DNA from: Flavipsychrobacter stenotrophus
Lineage (GTDB): Bacteria > Bacteroidota > Bacteroidia > Chitinophagales > Chitinophagaceae
Assembly (NCBI GenBank): GCA_947379685.1
Contig: CANCOG010000200.1
Coordinates: 1 to 8,543 of the forward strand
DNA length: 8,543 nucleotides
Reading direction: 5' to 3'
The notes under the pieces are model-generated. The model did not search any database. It worked only from the letters and a program-made list of their open reading frames with translations, and was not told the DNA's origin. Below, piece by piece: positions 5,747-8,543 of the stretch. Position numbers and translations under genes: made by a program. Numbering within the stretch: position 1 is the first letter of the stretch; the number at the start of each line of letters is the position of its first letter.

Positions 5747-8543
5747 CACTCTGCTTTTTTTTGGGTATTACTATTTTAAAACTAGACCCTATATTTAATT
5801 CACTTTCAAAAAAAACCTCGCCACCGTGTTTTTTAACTGCATAATCCAATACCATTAATCCCAGACCCGTGCCTTGTATTCCGCCAACATTCGAGGCCCT
5901 GAAAAATGACTGAAAAATTTTCTGTTTATCGGTGTCAGGCACACCAATACCAAAGTCCTGTACTTCAAATACTGTTGATTCTCTTTCGTTTCTTACACTT
6001 AATACAGGAGATGGTTTGCCTGGAGAATATTTAAATGCGTTACTTACGAGGTTTACAATCGCGTGCCGCAAGAGTTTCTTGTCTGCTTTTACTGAACAAA
6101 CGTGTGGTTCTATTGCCAGTTCCAGACTTCGTCCATCGGTACAAGGGTCATACAATTCAGTCTTAAGGTCGGCCAGAAAATCTCTCACATCAACATCAAT
6201 ACAATTAAACTCAACATTTCCCGACTCAATCTTACTTATGGTCATCAACTGATTGAGTATTTCGGTCATTATGGTTACTTCCTTAATGATGCGACCTAAC
6301 ATTTTTTCGGGTGATACTTGCTCCCTGCTAAAGTCATGTCTCGCTACCACCATTTCCAGGATCTCGGCATTTGCCAAAATGATTGCCAATGGAGTCCTTA
6401 ATTCATGCGATGTGATACGAACAAATTGCGATTTAGAATTATTCAAAGCCTGCTCCTGCTGAATGATACGCTGAAGATCGCGCTCTCTGTTAACTATAGC
6501 CGTTACGTCAGAAATCCTGCCCGCAAGGGAAAGATCTTCAGACATGAGAACAGCCTTTGTAAATGTATAATCAATATATTTAACTTCCCCATCAGGGGCT
6601 TTCATCTGAAACATCCCAAATTGGGGTGCTCCTGTTGCTTTTAGCACCTCATTTTTCTTTAATACATCAACCAGATCAGCCTTCGAAAGAAGGTCAAACA
6701 AATTAATATTGTCACCCTGTGTAAACGCATTACCCCCCAACTCAAGAATTTTAAGGAAGGAATCGTTATATAAATTCGCAATTCCATCCTCCGAACACCT
6801 GAATACTCCGTCTTTGATAATTTCCAGCAAATTTCTTATCCGTTTTTCCTGTATTTCAGCAAAACGCTCATTTTTAACCTGTTCAGTAATATTTATACCA
6901 TACCCAATTACGTAATCTACCTCACCTAATGCATCAAGAATCGGATAATAGATCTGAAGCATGAACACCATTTCTCCCTGTTCACTTTCATGTTCTTCAA
7001 TGAACCTCGAAATTTGTTTTGAAGCTACCGTTGCGTTAAAATAGCCCGATCTCAAATTTGCAAGTTCTGTATCGAAATTCCTAAAGCTACAATATTCATG
7101 AATCGTCTTCCCTATCATCCACTCACGAATGTCTTCCTCCTTTACCGCACTCTTACTAATATATTGAAATTTCTGATCTCGCGATGAAATGACAATCTCA
7201 GCGGGAACCTCGTCTAAAATAGTCTGGTAGTATTCTTGTTGCGACTTCAAACGGTCTTCGTAGCGCTTTTTTTCAGTAACGTCCCTATATATCCACATGT
7301 AGCCACCTTCAATTGGTATAAAATCACGCACATATATGGAACCATCACTCATGTAAATTACTTCATCTACCACACTCTTCTTACCAGCTATCAACTCCTC
7401 AACTCTCTTTTCAAATTCATCGGGATATTTAAATATTCCTTTACCCTCATTCAGCGATTTTGCAGAATCAATACCAACCATCATTTCAGGAGTTTCATCC
7501 AGCAGCATCAATTCACAGAACTTCTGATTGACTAACAATAATGTGCGGTCGTCTTTTTCGAAAAGCACCCCGGAATTGAAATTATTGATAAGTTTCAATA
7601 GACGTTCCGATGAATTCTTTAGCTCAATATCTTTAAGTACCTTTTCATTAACATCGGCCAGAGTACCTACCATAATAGACGGTGAGCCATCTTCATCCCA
7701 TTCAACCGCCTTCCCCTTTGCCTTGTAATGCCTGTACCTGCCATCTTTATTTTTCAACCTCAACTCTACATTATAATAAGGAGCCTGAGGTGTAAGCGAC
7801 GGAATAAGTATATTGGCATAATAATGCAGATCTTCCGGGTAAACTGTCTCCACCCATCCGGCCAAATCAAATTCATCTTCTTCATTATAGCCGATCAACT
7901 TCTTAAAGAGACTCGAAAATTTTGTCTTCCTTTCCTTCCTGTAATATACCCAAACTCCGTGATCGGCTTCCTCAAGCGCAATTTTCCAAAGTTGATGACT
8001 TTCAGCCAGGTCTGCAACATACTTTATGTACCACGAAACATCTTCGAGCGTAAGAAACCAGCCCTTAATAGTTCCATCGTTGTTGAACAAAGGATGGGCG
8101 CTAATGCTGAAGCCCAGTGGCGTCCTATTCCGGGTAAAACCAACGTTTTCAAAACTAAATGATCTGCCAATGGACATCTGCTCATTGAATAGCTCAGCCA
8201 CGAACACTGCAACTTCCTGAGTGCATAAGATATTCTCCAGCCGCCAGCCAATAACCTCCTGACTATTATAGCCCGTAATTAACTTAAAGGTTTGATCAAC
8301 CCATTCTATATTTCCGTTGGTATCAGTGAGAATATTTCCATGTATATTTTTCCTGTCGTTAATGTCCAAACGGGTAAATGCCCTTGTATCCTGGGCAATC
8401 TTAAAAAAGGTCTCCTGATTAACATGGCCAAAAAGGTCGTTTTCAGATAAGATATAGGTAAGTCCCTCCTGTCCCTGAACATTTGTCAGGTTAGGCAATT
8501 CCGAATTCTCTCTGATAACTTCTTCTATACAGTGATATTCAGG
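5733..8543 (-). CDS. Multi-PAS sensor histidine kinase, N-terminus cut by the window edge
   Basis: 936 residues are visible. Numbered from the edge, about five PAS/PAC units lie near 67-175 (LTDTNGNIEWVDQTF, ITGY), 187-307 (PAS_3-like: IGYNEEDEF, VYPEDLHYY, RLKNKDGRY), 310-427, 435-560 and 567-687, with short coiled-coil-like linkers. The HisKA dimerisation helix follows, with the phospho-accepting His713 in SHELRTPLAI. The HATPase domain has the N box at Asn835 (NLVSNAFKYSPG), the G1 box at Asp863 (DFGIGVP) and the G2 box GTGLGL from ~891. All catalytic boxes are intact. No transmembrane segment or signal peptide is seen, so the visible part is cytoplasmic; ligands or cofactors of the PAS domains cannot be told. 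The frame is open through 8543, with no stop or ATG near the edge. The TTG at 8498-8496 is therefore probably internal and the true start lies outside. It is not a hybrid kinase; its receiver is the separate downstream gene. Confidence 0.93.
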   Translation of the reverse strand, partial: PEYHCIEEVIRENSELPNLTNVQGQEGLTYILSENDLFGHVNQETFFKIAQDTRAFTRLDINDRKNIHGNILTDTNGNIEWVDQTFKLITGYNSQEVIGWRLENILCTQEVAVFVAELFNEQMSIGRSFSFENVGFTRNRTPLGFSISAHPLFNNDGTIKGWFLTLEDVSWYIKYVADLAESHQLWKIALEEADHGVWVYYRKERKTKFSSLFKKLIGYNEEDEFDLAGWVETVYPEDLHYYANILIPSLTPQAPYYNVELRLKNKDGRYRHYKAKGKAVEWDEDGSPSIMVGTLADVNEKVLKDIELKNSSERLLKLINNFNSGVLFEKDDRTLLLVNQKFCELMLLDETPEMMVGIDSAKSLNEGKGIFKYPDEFEKRVEELIAGKKSVVDEVIYMSDGSIYVRDFIPIEGGYMWIYRDVTEKKRYEDRLKSQQEYYQTILDEVPAEIVISSRDQKFQYISKSAVKEEDIREWMIGKTIHEYCSFRNFDTELANLRSGYFNATVASKQISRFIEEHESEQGEMVFMLQIYYPILDALGEVDYVIGYGINITEQVKNERFAEIQEKRIRNLLEIIKDGVFRCSEDGIANLYNDSFLKILELGGNAFTQGDNINLFDLLSKADLVDVLKKNEVLKATGAPQFGMFQMKAPDGEVKYIDYTFTKAVLMSEDLSLAGRISDVTAIVNRERDLQRIIQQEQALNNSKSQFVRITSHELRTPLAIILANAEILEMVVARHDFSREQVSPEKMLGRIIKEVTIMTEILNQLMTISKIESGNVEFNCIDVDVRDFLADLKTELYDPCTDGRSLELAIEPHVCSVKADKKLLRHAIVNLVSNAFKYSPGKPSPVLSVRNERESTVFEVQDFGIGVPDTDKQKIFQSFFRASNVGGIQGTGLGLMVLDYAVKKHGGEVFFESELNIGSSFKIVIPKKKQSDESA

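Noticed and set aside
7728..8162. 144-codon open frame on the + strand opposite the kinase
   Set aside because: It is antisense to conserved PAS coding sequence, and its translation has no recognisable domain or start context; it is a shadow of the kinase codons, like the other + frames between 5932 and 8220.
5733..8543. Hybrid kinase with fused receiver broken by a frameshift
   Set aside because: The kinase ends in a natural basic tail after the G2 box and the receiver has its own ATG in a different frame with a 14-bp overlap, a normal operon junction.
1..8543. Mobile element, CRISPR, tRNA or rRNA
   Set aside because: No transposase or integrase frames, spaced short repeats, terminal inverted repeats, cloverleaf or rRNA-like sequence were seen; the only long repeats are explained by the paralogous genes.

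Overview
The window looks like chromosomal DNA of a Bacteroidota, probably of the Chitinophagia/Sphingobacteriia type (inference). The evidence is two secreted proteins with C-terminal type IX secretion (T9SS) sorting domains, TAnnTTTG-like promoter elements instead of -35/-10 boxes, the absence of clear Shine-Dalgarno sites, and Bacteroidota-like versions of Der and of a family 2 glycosyltransferase tail. I see no tRNA, rRNA, CRISPR, transposase, integrase or attachment site, and no gene-free stretch longer than about 235 bases.

Left part (1-2527, + strand): the C-terminal end of a membrane glycosyltransferase runs in from outside the window. Two tandem paralogous genes for T9SS-exported proteins of unknown function follow, closed by a strong 15-bp hairpin. 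The paralogs are almost identical just after the signal peptide and in the sorting domain, but much more diverged in between.

Middle part (2639-5351, + strand): a housekeeping run with der (ribosome-assembly GTPase), an RluE-like 23S rRNA pseudouridine synthase and a hotdog-fold acyl-CoA thioesterase. der has its own TACCTTTG promoter element. The gap before the pseudouridine synthase holds an 8+8 bp inverted repeat. The thioesterase follows 44 bp after the pseudouridine synthase and may be cotranscribed with it.

Right part (5323-8543, - strand): a two-component pair. A large, apparently soluble histidine kinase with about five PAS domains overlaps by 14 bp a receiver-only response regulator. 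The kinase frame stays open to the window edge, so its N-terminus is cut off. The pair converges on the thioesterase gene with only 17 bp between stop codons, and its likely terminator lies inside the 3' end of the thioesterase gene.

Most of this is ordinary core genome. The items most worth a second look are the conserved-ends/diverged-middle T9SS paralogs and the multi-PAS kinase paired with a regulator that has no output domain. I found no convincing evidence of a wholly new system.
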